Positions 8,953 through 20,028 of a DNA stretch of 64,000 nucleotides are shown piece by piece (the stretch's first letter is position 1; each line of letters opens with the position of its first letter). This stretch comes from Tremella fuciformis (taxonomy: Eukaryota > Basidiomycota > Tremellomycetes > Tremellales > Tremellaceae): NCBI GenBank assembly GCA_032768795.1, contig CP136491.1, positions 1,984,001 to 2,048,000 on the forward strand. Direction: 5' to 3'. A program made the position numbers and the translations under genes. The notes beneath the pieces were generated by a model. It saw only the letters and a list, made by a program, of their open reading frames with translations, did no database searches and was not told the DNA's origin.

Positions 8953-10680
8953 TCAAGAGGTGGTGAAGTATTCGAGATTTTTGTGATCGGTGAAAACCGT
9001 GATTTCGCTTGATCCTTCGAGGTAGGATCGCCAATGTTTGAATGCTTCAACAATTGCGAGCATTTCTTTGTCGTATATTTCGTAGTTGAGTTCGGCTGGT
9101 TGGAGTTTCCTGGAGTAGAAGGCGATCGGATGAAGGTTGTTGGAATTGTTGGCAGCTGGATGGGATAGGACACCCGCTATGGCGTAGTCGGAGGCGTCGG
9201 TTTCAAGAATGAGAGATTTGCCGGGCTCGAAGTGTTGTAGGATTGGTGCCAAAGTGAAGGCGGACTTGAGTGATTCAAAGGCTTCGGTGTCCTTCTCTCC
9301 CCATTCAAACTTCACTTCCTTTCGGAGGAGTCGGGTGAGCGGAGCGGTGACCTTTGAATATGACTTGATGAATCGCCGGTAGAAATTGGCGAAGCCGAGG
9401 AAAACTTGAATGTCGTGGACCGAAGTTGGTTTTGGCCAAGAAGTGACTGCTTCAACTTTGCTTGGGTCCATCCTGATTCCCTTGTCCGAGACAAGATAAC
9501 CAAGGAAGTCCACTTCGTGTCGGAAGAAGGTGCACTTCTCTGCCTTCGCCCAGAGTTGATGTTTTTGGAGGCGATCCAGGACTTGTCGGACGTGTCGAAC
9601 ATGATCTTCGCGGGTTTTGCTGAAGATCAAAATGTCGTCCAGATAGACAATGACGAAGATGTCAAGGAAGTCGCGAAGAGTGTCGTTGATAAGATTTTGG
9701 AACGATGCCGGGGCGTTTGTAAGGCCAAAGGGCATGACCAAGTATTCGAAGAGGCCGTAGCGTGTGCGGAAAGCGGTTTTCCACTCATCGCCAGGTTTGA
9801 TCCGGATGAGGTTGTATGCGGCTCGAAGATCGATTTTGGTGAACCAGGATGCGCCAGAGAGGCGGTCGAGTGATTCTTGAATGAGCGGGAGTGGGTATCG
9901 ATTCTTTCGAGTGATCGAGTTGAGTGAGCGGTAGTCGACACAGAGTCGGAGGCTGCCGTCGGATTTCTTGACAAAGAGGATCGGAGAGCCAGCTGGGCTG
10001 GTGCTGGGTCGGATAAATCCTTTCTTGAGGTTCTCCTTGAGGTATTCGTCCAGAGCTTGGAGCTCGACTGCAGACAAGGAGTAGATCGGTCCGAACTTTG
10101 GTTGGGCGTCCCCTTCCAAAGGGATTGCGTGATCATATGGTCCGTGGTCTGGGAGCTTGTCGGAGTTGGATTTGTTGAAGACGTCGAAGTAGGAGTGAAA
10201 CTCGGTTGGGATTTGGGTTTGGAGTGAAGCAAGGTCGGGAATGGTATTGTCGTCATCGTCGCCTGTCGATGGGGTTGGATCGATGAGACCTGAGACTTGA
10301 TTGGCAGATGTAATGCCGAAGATGCTAGCGGTTTTGATCGCTTGGCGGAAGGCTTTCCCGCTGATTAGGGATACCTGAATCGGTCGACTAGATGATTGAT
10401 CGTAGCGCCGAGTGACTGGATGAGGCGGACTTGAAGCGGAGTTGCTTGGCAAGTCGCGGACTGGAGTTGTCGAACATGTCGGAGATGTCGAAGATGTGTT
10501 TTGCGTACCCGAAGTGTCGATACTTGGCGGGTTGCGGACTCGGAGAGGCGATGTTGCCTGTGACTGGAATGGCGTATCTGCATCTTTGCTTGCCTGATGC
10601 ACTGTGCCAGACAGTACTGGGAGGAGAAGACGATGGTCTGGCGGGACCAATCGACGACTGGATTGTGCTGGGATAGCCAT
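8953..10680 (-). pseudogene. Gypsy reverse transcriptase and RNase H
   Basis: Reverse transcriptase motifs are clear: CVDYRSLNSITRKN, LVMPFGLTNAPASFQ, and YLDDILIFS, in which the catalytic box reads YLDD. RNase H follows with ETDASDYAIAGVL and TDHKNLEYF. The ORF stops at a TGA (8953-8955), but the same frame continues with [13 protein letters not shown], the normal continuation of RNase H. The stop is therefore probably a nonsense mutation. The protease frame upstream differs from this frame, and the switch lies within 10365-10680 where both are open. Confidence 0.9.
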
Positions 10681-11198
10681 GGAAGGCCAAGGATGACTGG
10701 ATAATCGCCAAGTGAAGTGATGTCGAAGGAAATCACTTCGGAGGGATCAAGAATGGCGAGTCGGACTGGAGTTGTGTGATGGGTGATGGCGCCGGATTTG
10801 ATTGGTCGACCATCGATAACTTCGATTGGAACGGCTTGTTCCTTTTGGACTTGTTGAATGTTCATGGCGGAGAGGAATGACTTGTTGATGAAGCTGCCGG
10901 TAGCTCCAGAGTCGATCATAGCGTAGGTGTCAAAGGAGGTGTTGTTGAAGGAGAGTGTGATCGGAACACACAGATGCGGGATAGAGTGGTCGGAGGTAGT
11001 GGACAGAAGCGTTGTAGCTGATATTTGATGACCAGATTGGATTGAACCGAAGGTATGGTGCCCAGGTGTGAGCCCCAGAGGTGGGGGCACATCTAGGCCT
11101 GGGGCTTGGTGTTTTTTGTCGGTTCGGAGGTGGATCGTGCGTTGATCGCACTGACTTGAGTAGATCGATTGCTGCCTCGGTTTGGTCGGATTGGACAT
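10365..11198 (-). CDS. Gypsy protease region
   Basis: This holds the aspartic protease core with MIDSGATGSFI and the ILGLPWL flap-type motif typical of Ty3/gypsy. It overlaps the end of gag (11093-11198) in a different frame, compatible with frameshifted gag-pol expression. The last part (below about 10680) overlaps the RT frame, so the true switch point is uncertain. Confidence 0.8.
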   Translation of the reverse strand: MSNPTKPRQQSIYSSQCDQRTIHLRTDKKHQAPGLDVPPPLGLTPGHHTFGSIQSGHQISATTLLSTTSDHSIPHLCVPITLSFNNTSFDTYAMIDSGATGSFINKSFLSAMNIQQVQKEQAVPIEVIDGRPIKSGAITHHTTPVRLAILDPSEVISFDITSLGDYPVILGLPWLSQHNPVVDWSRQTIVFSSQYCLAQCIRQAKMQIRHSSHRQHRLSESATRQVSTLRVRKTHLRHLRHVRQLQSATCQATPLQVRLIQSLGATINHLVDRFRYP

Positions 11199-12118
11199 TG
11201 GCCTGCGCTGTGACCAGGTTTGCCGCAGTAGAGGCAGAGATTGTTCTTGAATCGATGTTCCCTTTCCTGAGGAGTGAGGGGCGTGAATCGTGGTCGAACA
11301 GCATCGATTTCCATTGGAGTTGGAGTGAAGGTCGATGGGTTTTGGGTCGAAGATATCGGAGTGCGAGTGAAGTTGTTGGTCCGTGGCATTGAGTTGATGT
11401 TTGTGATCCGTGCGTGGGTGGTTTGGATGGCGGAGTCGGTGAATCCTCTTCTTCGCTGGAACAGGAGATCATCCCATTTGATGGCATTGTCGATCAAGTC
11501 GGTGATGGTGTCGAAACCATTGGGAGTGAGGAGTTTGTCCTTGACATCCTCCTTGAGTCCATCGAAGAAGGAGTGTCGCATTGCTTCGTCACCCCAGTGG
11601 AGGTGAGCAGCATGGCGCTGGAACTCGGTTGCGTAGTGAGTTGCTGAACCGGTTTGTCGAAGGACCTTGAGTTTTTGGCGAGAGGTTTCAATGATGTTTG
11701 AGTCGCCAAAGATTTTCTTGAATTCGACCTTGAAGTTGTCCCATTGTTGGACCCAGGTAGGTTGTTCGCTCTCTGCAAGGAGCAGATGCGGCATGACCCA
11801 CTGATAGGCCTGGTCCTTCAACAGGTTCGTGACAAATGCGAGCTTCGCTTTGTCGGTCGAGTAGGTTCGGGGTTGAACAGAGAATACCATGTCACACTTC
11901 AGGATGAACTCCGCTGCCTCATCCTTGCGGCCAGTGAAGGCGGTCGGATGTGAGACTTTGGGCTCCTTGCTGAAGGCAACAGGTTGAGGAGTGGGGGTGG
12001 CCATGACCTGGGCTTGGGTGTTGGTCAAGGCCTGCTCGAGTTGGACAATCCGGGCTTGCATAGCCTCAAGGATGTCGTGGTAGTCTTGAGTGTTGGTAGG
12101 AAGTTTGAGGTCGGACAT
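11093..12118 (-). CDS. Gypsy Gag with CCHC zinc knuckle
   Basis: A 341-aa capsid/nucleocapsid protein begins at the first ATG after the LTR and a leader of about 175 nt. The retrotransposon gag core (TAFTGRKDEAAEFILKCD... then WVQQWDNFKVEFKKIFGD) spans about residues 55-200. A nucleic-acid-binding knuckle CLYCGKPGHSAGQC lies near residue 300. Gag packages the element RNA into virus-like particles. The ORF shows no lesion. Confidence 0.9.
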   Translation of the reverse strand: MSDLKLPTNTQDYHDILEAMQARIVQLEQALTNTQAQVMATPTPQPVAFSKEPKVSHPTAFTGRKDEAAEFILKCDMVFSVQPRTYSTDKAKLAFVTNLLKDQAYQWVMPHLLLAESEQPTWVQQWDNFKVEFKKIFGDSNIIETSRQKLKVLRQTGSATHYATEFQRHAAHLHWGDEAMRHSFFDGLKEDVKDKLLTPNGFDTITDLIDNAIKWDDLLFQRRRGFTDSAIQTTHARITNINSMPRTNNFTRTPISSTQNPSTFTPTPMEIDAVRPRFTPLTPQEREHRFKNNLCLYCGKPGHSAGQCPIRPNRGSNRSTQVSAINARSTSEPTKNTKPQA

Positions 12119-12293
12119 GGTGAAGGTGGTCGGATTGTCCTAGAGTATGATCGAAGATGGCAAGTTTGTCGAAGTGTCCTTGAATATTATCGAAGATGGC
12201 AAAGGAATGTCGGTGTGTCGGAATAAAGAGTGTGGTCAATCTATGTAAAGAGCGAAGAAAAACGAGCGAGGACGAAGGGGTAGCGATGGATAC

Positions 12294-12861
12294 TGTCACG
12301 CCTGGGCTCCCTTGGGTAGTGACAAAGGAGGAACGGAGCAAGAATGTTGGGGCTGTAACCCAACGAAGTCGTCACTGGCTCGTCGAGCAAGGACACGGAC
12401 TAGGAGGTTCGACTCCGGCGAGGTCGAACTTGACCGAATGGAATCGGACTGGGATGAGGGACTGGGACTGGAGGGGAAGTCACTGGGAGATGTGAAACTG
12501 ATCCATCGCTGGGGCATCTACGAGAGAGTCGCGGGTTTATATATACAATAGGCGTTCAGGTGAACGCCACAGGTGTTCGGGTGATTGTTCGTGTGAACAA
12601 TCAAATACTACTTCTTCTGGAAGGCGTTCATGTGACCAAAGGGGGTCGGGTGAACGCTGCTTGCGTTCAGGTGAACGTGGCAGGCATGTCGTCCAAGGCT
12701 AGTGTTTGTTCAGGTGAATGGGACCTGTGTTCGAGTGAACACTTGGGTGAACAGTGATGTCGTGGGTAGATGTCCCAATGATGCGGAGTCGGAGCAAGGC
12801 GAAGATTACTTGAAGTTGAGTCGAAGGGCGGAGCAAAGTCGGAGTTTGGTCGTTCATGACA
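12294..12861 (-). repeat. Gypsy 5' LTR (element orientation)
   Basis: 568 bp, same sequence as 1541-2108. It is followed by CCTTG at 12862-12866, the copy of the target duplication at 1536-1540. In the element's orientation this is the promoter LTR. Confidence 0.95.
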
Positions 12862-12866
12862 CCTTG

Positions 12867-13369
12867 AGAACACCGCGACAGACTGGAATAGACACAAGAT
12901 GGACGATTTGGGTGGGCGGAGCCCGGAATTGATGTGGTGGGACAGTAAGTGCGGCCACAGACCGGAAAGACCGCTGATGAAAGGTGTGCTGGACGCCGAA
13001 GCTCGCGGGATTGACATACTTGCCGATCCAGGGGCCATACTACGTGAGGAGGCCGTCCACGGCCCACATGACGATCCCCTGCGGCCGCTGGCGTTCGCAG
13101 ACTACGGGCTTGATGACTATGGACACCGAGCGGACGGTCACATTTCGCAGGACGACCCTTTCCTCGAAGTCCAGCCCGTCCTAGGGCAAGTCCCGCCCGA
13201 GGTGGTCACCGCACTGGAGGATCCTGCATTCCAGGGGGCCCTGCTTGCTCGCATAGGCCCATGGCGGCTTGGAATGGATGATTGGGGTGAGCAGAGGTAC
13301 ATCCAATGCCGAGAAGAAGTGGATGAGTTTCTACGCCGCCAATTTCCGACATTACTCAACCAGTTTTGA
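12867..13369 (+). pseudogene. Integrase-core transposase, 3' part
   Basis: This continues the interrupted integrase gene of 244-1540. The exon resumes right after the second CCTTG copy with ENTATDWNRHKMDDLGG and ends at a stop at 13367-13369. Family members end with a similar region after the catalytic Glu (W-rich segment with PELMWWD, then an acidic tail). The splice-free join keeps the frame exactly. The gene converges on the 511-aa gene, whose stop lies at 13656. Confidence 0.75.
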
Positions 13370-13655
13370 AGCTACATGCATGGGGATTGCCGAGCATGGT
13401 TGCCCGAGACCCGCTGAGCAAGCCAACACTTCATGCATCGCCATCCAGCTTGATTCTGTTGAAGAATGCAAGAAAAGGAGATATCTCGGCCTCACCACCA
13501 TCTCCCCGACATCGATCCCTTCCGTCCTTCTCCCCATCGTCCTTTGGCCTATGTCACTTGCGTGCGAATTGGGGTATCTGCTTTTCAGCCATAAGTTCTG
13601 CAGTTCGCATGGTAACAGAGCCGTTCAGCGATGAGACGAAAGAGCAGACTCGCCT

Positions 13656-15285
13656 CTATCCCATCGTGGTGTTTGCGGCGTTATCAATCATGCCGGCACG
13701 AGCAGAATTGCGGGTCATTCGTGGCATGTGTTCGTTGCGCGGTGCGAACAGTGGTGACCACTCGATTCGCTGTCTCTTGCCTCCTGGGGTCCGCCGACCC
13801 TTTGATGACGGCGATACCAGGTCGACAGGAGCATCCTGGGCTGTGCCAGCAGCCGAGGACACTCCGTCAGACCTGGTATTGCCGCCTGGGGCTTGATCCT
13901 TGTTGCCTTCGGTCCCTATAGTCTCAAACCGTCCACCACCATCAGAGGGCGTCTCCGACAAGGCAATGGGGCGTCCCAGGACGCCGCCCGCGGCCGAAGA
14001 GACCGTGCCAGCGGTCTCTTCGGCCACGGGCGGCAGAGACCAGGTGTCCACCGTCCCTGACGTGAGACGCCTAAGAGAGTCCACCGCATTCGCAGGCGAT
14101 GTCTGTCCGGCCTTGCCCTTGGTCTTATGGCCTAGGACTCGATCCTTGAGGGCTTGATTGTTCGATTTGCGGGCTTGGGCTATCTCGCACTGTCGAACCG
14201 CTTGATTCCAGTCCCGGGTAAAGTCTTCTAGCTCTTCCTCGCCATCAAATGGAAGCCGCAGGGGAGTAATGATCCCTAGGCCACCGTCCGCAAAGAAACG
14301 ATCCAGGTTCCGTGCAGCGGTAGACAGGCCTCGGGGACCAAGGTACAGGTTTTGACCGCCGTCATCACTCCCAACCCATCTGCAGAGTGAGCCACAGCCT
14401 CACAGACCGCCTGCAGTGACGACGAACGAGTAATCAATGACTTCAAGCAGCGAGACGGCCGGCAAGGCGTTTGCCACCTCCTTGCGGACGTCTTCAATGG
14501 TCATACCATAGGTGAAGACTGGGTAGCCCATGAACTGACGCCTCCTGCACACCGTGTACAAGATCTCAAGCTTGGCCTCGGTCCACGGGGCGTTATCGGC
14601 AAAGATCGTTGTTGCGGGGACGTAAATGACCTGGTAATGAGCTCATACCAACCACAGACCAACAACAGAGACCTACCCCGCCTTCAGGCTGATTGCCAAG
14701 CTGGACGGCATGATCCTTTGCGAGGGGCACATGGACCGGCTTGGCGACGGCCTGGGGCTGCTCGGCACGCTTAGCAGGCTCACCTGTGGTCTTCTGAGCA
14801 GCTTGGCGGCCGCCGATAGACTTTCTACCTCCCTTTGAAGCAGCCCAACCAGCTCGAATGTTGCTGGCGGACTGTAGGGCAAACCGCCCGGTAGATTCGG
14901 CTCGAACTTGGTCGAGAGGCTGCCGCAGAGTCCCCTCTGTGTAGAAAGACTTGTTTGACGCCTCTGGGGTAGGTGTGTGACAAGCTGTAGTCACCAGAGC
15001 GCCCGTCATGGTTGATGGAGTGACAAAGGACGATGGGGTGCTGGACTCGGGGACAGCCTGCGCGTCACCAGTGAGGCCCAAAGCCTTCAAAACTGCTGGA
15101 AGGGCTCCAGGAGCGCTCTGGGCAAGCTGAGCAACGACTCTGGTGAGCTGTAGATCCATTGGGGACTGTCTATGAGCATTGACAAGCGATGGGAGTCCGT
15201 AGAACATCAGGCAACCCACCATGTCGGGTCTCCCTTCCGCCGAAGTCGCCTCAGAGGACGTATGCATGGTATTGACGCGTTCCAT
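13656..15285 (-). CDS. Unknown 511-aa protein of the integrase transposon
   Basis: Three exons are proposed: 15285-14677, 14630-14428 and 14379-13656, with introns of 46 and 48 nt. The total is 1536 nt in frame. The start ATG lies just inside the right TIR. Residues 1 to about 200 are low-complexity and basic near the end. The middle is ordered: VIYVPATTIFADNAPWTEAK, then TYGMTIEDVRKEVANALP, then LYLGPRGLSTAARNLDRFF. The C-terminal part is charged and probably disordered, ending in a basic stretch. I do not recognise the family. Its position, facing the integrase gene inside the same pair of TIRs, suggests an accessory transposition protein or target/DNA-binding partner. That is inference only. 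Confidence 0.65.
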
Positions 15286-15299
15286 TACGTGTAATCGGG

Positions 15300-15434
15300 T
15301 GCGCTGAGGCGATTGGTGGTGGTCTCAAGGCTGTAGCTTCAAAACTGACAGAGATAACGCGTGAGATGTTAAAGCTCAGATGGAATGTGGTGTGAAAAAT
15401 CGCTCATCGATTTTGAGGCCTGTGGCCCGTCATA
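15300..15434. repeat. Right terminal inverted repeat of integrase transposon
   Basis: Read on the minus strand it starts TATGACGGGCC and aligns with the left end for about 135 bp with scattered mismatches and small gaps. CGTTAC follows at 15435-15440. The ATG of the 511-aa gene (15285) lies just inside it, so the repeat probably carries that gene's promoter. Confidence 0.75.
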
Positions 15435-15440
15435 CGTTAC

Positions 15441-15973
15441 GTTACCGTCCTTTGCCAAAGGTGGGCTTCACCACTATTTGCCCCTTTACAGCCCCGTTTG
15501 ATGGCCATAAAGGTTCCCTTCCCAATTAGAGCCATGATATTGGGTAGATCAGGGGACTCTGATAATCACCTACAGGTGTCAGATTATGCATAGAATGTCT
15601 GACAGATGTGCAAACTGGATCTTCAAACAGCAGCCTGCTTGTCCTCTATCTCCCTTCTGCATTTTGCACTGTTTCTGCGCTCTTCCGGGGTCATTCGGGC
15701 TGCTGCTGTTGTCTGTAAACAAGCAGATGTGCAGTACATAGTCTTGCACACCCGTGATGGCATTGGCAACACAGACAGAAGTGCCGAATGATAACAGTGC
15801 ACACTGCGCCAGTCCTGGCCGGAGCCCAGCCAACTTGTTCTCGCTCTGATGCCCCGCAGACAGTGCAAAGCGTGATCATATGCTACATGCCATCAAAGCC
15901 AGCCACTCCGTGGTGTGATCTTCCCGTCGGACTCGTCCCAATCCATCCACGCGCTCCCTAGTGAGCTCATCAT
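15441..15973. other. Intergenic: right flank of transposon to KCS1 3' end
   Basis: No convincing gene. Short ORFs on both strands lack homology cues. It contains the 3' flank of the kinase gene, whose stop is at 15974-15976. Confidence 0.5.
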
Positions 15974-18900
15974 CTACGTCGACATACTCGCCACATCGAC
16001 CTCATCCCCGAATATCTCACTCCACACCCTCTCATCCCAGCAGTCGTTGTCGAGCTCCCTCACCCGACTGACATCACCCTCAAACCTCCGCCGATCCATC
16101 TCGCCCTGCCAGATCCCCCTCAATGCCTCGCAGACGCTCTTGAGACCAAAGAGGAACCCCATATCAGGCGCGGAGCGATGTTTCGGCGGGAAGCGAGCCA
16201 TAGCGAGCCCCGTCTGGGTGTCAAAGTGGGTGTCGTACCCCTTGCCCAGCGCTTGCGGGTCTTCTCGCCGCAGTTCTTCCAAGGGTGTAGGGAGGAAATC
16301 TCGTCCGGTGGTAGTGTGCGCAAAGTCCACGACGCGGATATTGACTTCTCCTCTGAGGCGCAGAGTGTTGGTCGCATTGGGCCGTTGTCGGCGGTGTGCA
16401 GCGTCGACCGAGCGAGAACGGCGAGTGGTACTGCCTCCGGGATTGGCTTCGGGATGATGTGCATCGGCATGCGAGTGCGAGTGTCGATGGCGGTGCTCGG
16501 CGTACTCGTCGACCGGGGTTGGTATCTCGGCAGGAGGCAAGCGGGCATGTCGGCGGAAATGGTCTTGGGCATCCTTGTCCCCGTCGTAGATGAGCAGGAG
16601 TGAGCAGCCGTAGAATCGGAACCCATCCAGTTGGTGTATGATCTTGGCGAGGGCGTGTAGCTTGCGGAGGAGGTTCGGGATATGGTCCAGGAGGAAGGTA
16701 TCGCCGTCGTGAAGGAAGAAGGAGAGCACACGAGGGAAGTCGGGCGTGCGGAGCTCGCGACCACGGTACTTGTCTTTGGAGCAGAAAGATTGGGTTGAAT
16801 TGTTCCACACCTACTCTAAGCTCCCAGCCTACGATATGTCTGGCTAACTCACCTGCATGCCGCACATGCGCACGCCGAGTGTCCGGCTGGTAGTCATGTC
16901 GCACTTCTTCCTCTGGCTCTTCTTCTTGAGTGGCGTGGCGTCGTAGCCGTACTGTCTTGTGCCCATCTTGAGATCGAGAACACAGGGGTGCTTGAGCCGA
17001 CCAGTGAGGTCTTCCATGAAGATGAAAAGCTCTTGGCGTGTTATGTCATCGAGGACCTGGCTCGAATGCACAGCAGGAGCAGAAGGGTCGTTCCTGAAGC
17101 CCAGCTGCGATGCTCGACGAGGGACGAGGGGAGACGAAGGCGAGTCTAGTCCGCCCAGCGACAGCTGGGAAATATCCGACATCTTCCTCCTTCTGCGACC
17201 GATGGCAAGGGCGCCGCTGTCCGCTTCGCGACTGGTATCATCATCGTCGGGGTCCATGCTGAAGACGCCACCATCTTCCGTTTCGCCCTGCTGCTCGTCG
17301 GTCGGGGGCCTGGTTGCAGACATGGACATGGACATGCTCATGCCTGTCAGTCCGCCGCGTAGACCAAGGTTGAGCCGGTCCGCAATCCCGATATCGCTCT
17401 TGGTACGCCGGACCTGGCCCTCTTCAACACTGCTTAAAGCCATATTCGCCGCACTGGTCGAGCTCTCCCTTCGTTTTCGACCGTAAGCGCCGCGCCCTCG
17501 CGGGCGGCGATCTCTGACACCAAGAGGACTAGGCGCATCTTCATCGTCTGCTTCAGCCTCAAAGTCGGCTTCGTCAATGTCTCCTCGCTGACTACCGCCT
17601 GTCGACCCGTGATGGCCTTTCTTCTTGAGTCGCTTGAGAATCGCAGCAAAGACATGATCTTTGAGCTTGGTATTGACTGCAGTCGAGCCTGTTCCGCCGA
17701 ATGGATGAGGCGAGCTGGACCCAGACTGCGGAAGAGGCGGGTCAAACATGTGATCACCAAACGGAAGTCGTGAACTGATCGCAGGCGAAGAGTAGGTATG
17801 GTGTAATGGCCCATGTGCAGCATGGCCTGAGGGAGATGGGGCAGGAGTCGCAGGTTCAGGGTGCTCCGCGATGGCTTGGGGTACTGCAAGGCCGGGAGTG
17901 GATGGTTGACGCCAGTTGGGCGAGCTGGAGAGGAGGCTCATCTGGCCAAAGGAGGACGAAGGGGATTGGCTGCGCGGGCGATGATGGTAGTCTGATGATC
18001 GCACAGAAGACGGGCGGAGGGTACGGGAAGTACGGTCGTCATCTGACAAGATGCCGTTTGGCGCTGTAGCAGCTGGCCGGACGCGCCTCGATTGAGACTT
18101 GAACAGCCAGTCGGGAACAACGTGTCTATTCCAGTCAAGTGCGACTTCAGGTATCTCAACAGGAGTCGAGTAGGACAAACTCGAGGCTGCTTTATGAAGC
18201 GTGGGCCGGTGATGGATCTCTACTTCAGGATTATCGGCCGCAGCATCGTTGGTCGAATGTGAGCGAGGACTTAGGACGGGTCGTTGCGAGGCAGACCGGG
18301 AAGGCCCGGCAGGTGTCGGGGGATGCGATACGGCAGGAGAGTCGGCAGGAGTGTTCGAGACGTCTGTAGCGGTTGCAGTGGCGGTTCCTCCCCGAGGTGC
18401 CCGGCGGTAGTTGACCATCATGACGCCGAGATAGCGGGGAATGAAGGCCAGGAGCGCAGGCGCGAGGCGCTCGACTTCCTCGTAGAAGAGATTTTCTCGA
18501 GACACGAGGGGCTGCAATCAGCTTTGGGTGCATGACCTGGTCAGACTTGGCGTACCTTGCACACTGCCCGACGGGTGAACTTGTAGATACTGCTGTGCCC
18601 TCCCACCGCATGGCTAAATGGCTGCAAGGGGACACGCAGCCTCTCCTCCCCATCATCATCCTCGGTCTCACTGCCGATCGCGCCCATATCCCAGCTGGAC
18701 CTATCCCCATCCGACTCGCCCGTGAGCGAATCATCTGTTGTCGTCCAACCTTCTTCGTCCTCGTCTTCCCACGGACTCCCAAGCCGAGCATCCTCTTCGC
18801 TCTGCAAAACGGTGGTCGGCCTGTCGGGCGAGGCAGAAACGGATGGAGCGGCACTGTCACGCCTCTCCGCTCGCTCTTTCCGGAAAGGTGAGGCGACAAG

Positions 18901-20028
18901 CTGTATAGCCGCGGCTTCTTCAGTCTTCTTCCGCTCGAGCGACGCGGGCAGGGGGAGCGGCGAAGGATGCGCGATGACAGTCTTGCCACTGGCAGTGGTT
19001 CCGCCTGTCGTAGACCGTTCTCTAGCGCCCCTGCCAGATGTTTGGGTCGGAACTTCATCTCTCTCGTCAATAACGGGCGGCAGGTCCGGACGAGACTTGC
19101 GCTTCTCCTTTTCGAAAGCTTCCCGGCGCTGCTGACTCTCCTTGAAGAGACCCATGCCGATACTGCCCTTCCGACCCTGTTTTCTCGAGACGGATACATC
19201 AAGATTATCCTTGGCTTCGCTGAGCACGCGGAGAGCTTCGCGGGGGAGGGAGATCTCTTCGCCGCCAACACCGCGGCGCAGAGCCTCGCCAAATGACGCG
19301 TCAAAGTCATCACCTAGTCCGAGCTCGAGCGCGAACGGGGGCAGACCACCTTGCGCAGCCGGTCGAGAGTAAGGCTGGTCCATCGAGTAGTGGGGGAGGT
19401 AGAATGAGGAGTCGGACGCGATGTGCGGGTTGGAGGGAAGCAGCACCGAATTGGAGCGAGGGCGACGGCGCGAGCGGCCGGCCTCACTGCCATTGCTGAG
19501 GCCGTTGCCATTGATGTGAGGGCCGAGAGGTGGGGCAGCAGGAGCAGCAGGAGGCGGTGGAAGAGAGATAGGAGGAGGAGGCGGAGGACCGGTGTTCGAC
19601 GACCGAAGGGACGACATCCTGCGCAATAGTCCCTCGCGTACGCTCCCACTGCCGCTCATGGTCCGCTGCCGCGGCTCATCCTCCGCCGCTGCAACGCCCA
19701 CGGCAGCCGCATCATCATCGCGATCGTCATTGACTAGCCGATCTACCGCATCCTGCCTCAAGGAGATGGTGGCGGACCCGACCTCCCTCTCACGCATAGA
19801 GGGGCGCCCATCGCGCGTCTTTGACCGGGTTCGCGCAAGGCGAGGCGAGGACGAACGTGCAAAGAGGGGCGGCTTGGAGGTCGAGCGAGGGGGATGAAGG
19901 GGCCGAGAAGAGCCGGCGATGGAGGTGGAGGCGGGAAGTTGGGGAGGAGGAGGGGTGCTGGGCGCGGGACAAGTCGGTAGTGAGACCTGGAGCGACGAGG
20001 GGCTCTGGCGAGAGGGCGAGGTGGACAT
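15974..20028 (-). CDS. KCS1: Inositol hexakisphosphate kinase (Kcs1 type)
   Basis: This enzyme phosphorylates InsP6 to the pyrophosphate InsP7, a regulator of phosphate sensing and cell morphology in fungi. Exons 20028-18556, 18511-16853 and 16810-15974 (introns 44 and 42 nt) give 3969 nt, or 1322 aa. That is within the range of fungal Kcs1 proteins. The N-terminal two thirds are long, Ser-rich and presumably disordered, with one conserved block at the exon 1/2 junction. The kinase domain is C-terminal. It has the family signature PxxxDxKxG as PCVLDLKMG, then MCGMQVWNNSTQSFCSKDKY spanning an exon junction, the SLLLIYDGD strand, and the catalytic DFA motif in VVDFAHTT. Between the last two lies a His-rich insert. 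All catalytic motifs are present. Its 5' neighbour is HMG-CoA synthase on the same strand. Confidence 0.95.

Larger units (their letters stand above)
1541..12861 (-). mobile_element. Ty3/gypsy chromovirus retrotransposon (with nested copia)
   Basis: Two 568-bp LTRs, identical by eye, bound the element, and CCTTG lies on both sides (1536-1540, 12862-12866). It is oriented on the minus strand. Order from its 5' end: gag with zinc knuckle, protease, reverse transcriptase, RNase H, integrase, chromodomain. A purine tract (AGAGGGGGAGCTCC on the minus strand, about 2109-2122) abuts the 3' LTR. No TGG-type tRNA primer site abuts the 5' LTR, so the priming mode is unclear. Without the copia insertion it is about 6.27 kb. 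The pol region has a frame change between protease and RT, an in-frame TGA at 8953-8955 and a frame change at a run of eight G. The copy therefore looks young but defective. Confidence 0.95.
48..15434. mobile_element. Two-gene integrase-type DNA transposon with TIRs, carrying a nested gypsy element
   Basis: Both ends carry related inverted repeats starting TATGGCGGGCC (left) and TATGACGGGCC (right, read inward). Both are flanked directly by CGTTAC (42-47 and 15435-15440), a 6-bp target duplication. Excluding the gypsy insertion and one copy of its CCTTG duplication leaves about 4061 bp. Two genes run inward from the two ends and converge: an integrase-core gene (244-13369) and a 511-aa gene of unknown function (13656-15285). 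The retroviral-type integrase fold and the 6-bp duplication recall Maverick or Ginger elements. The length, gene content and end sequence match no family I can name, so the classification is open. Seen directly: TIRs, duplication, genes. Inferred: mobility by the encoded integrase. Confidence 0.8.

Noticed and set aside
13366..13896. 176-codon plus-strand ORF after the integrase gene
   Set aside because: It overlaps the minus-strand 511-aa gene, has no homology cue and ends within it.
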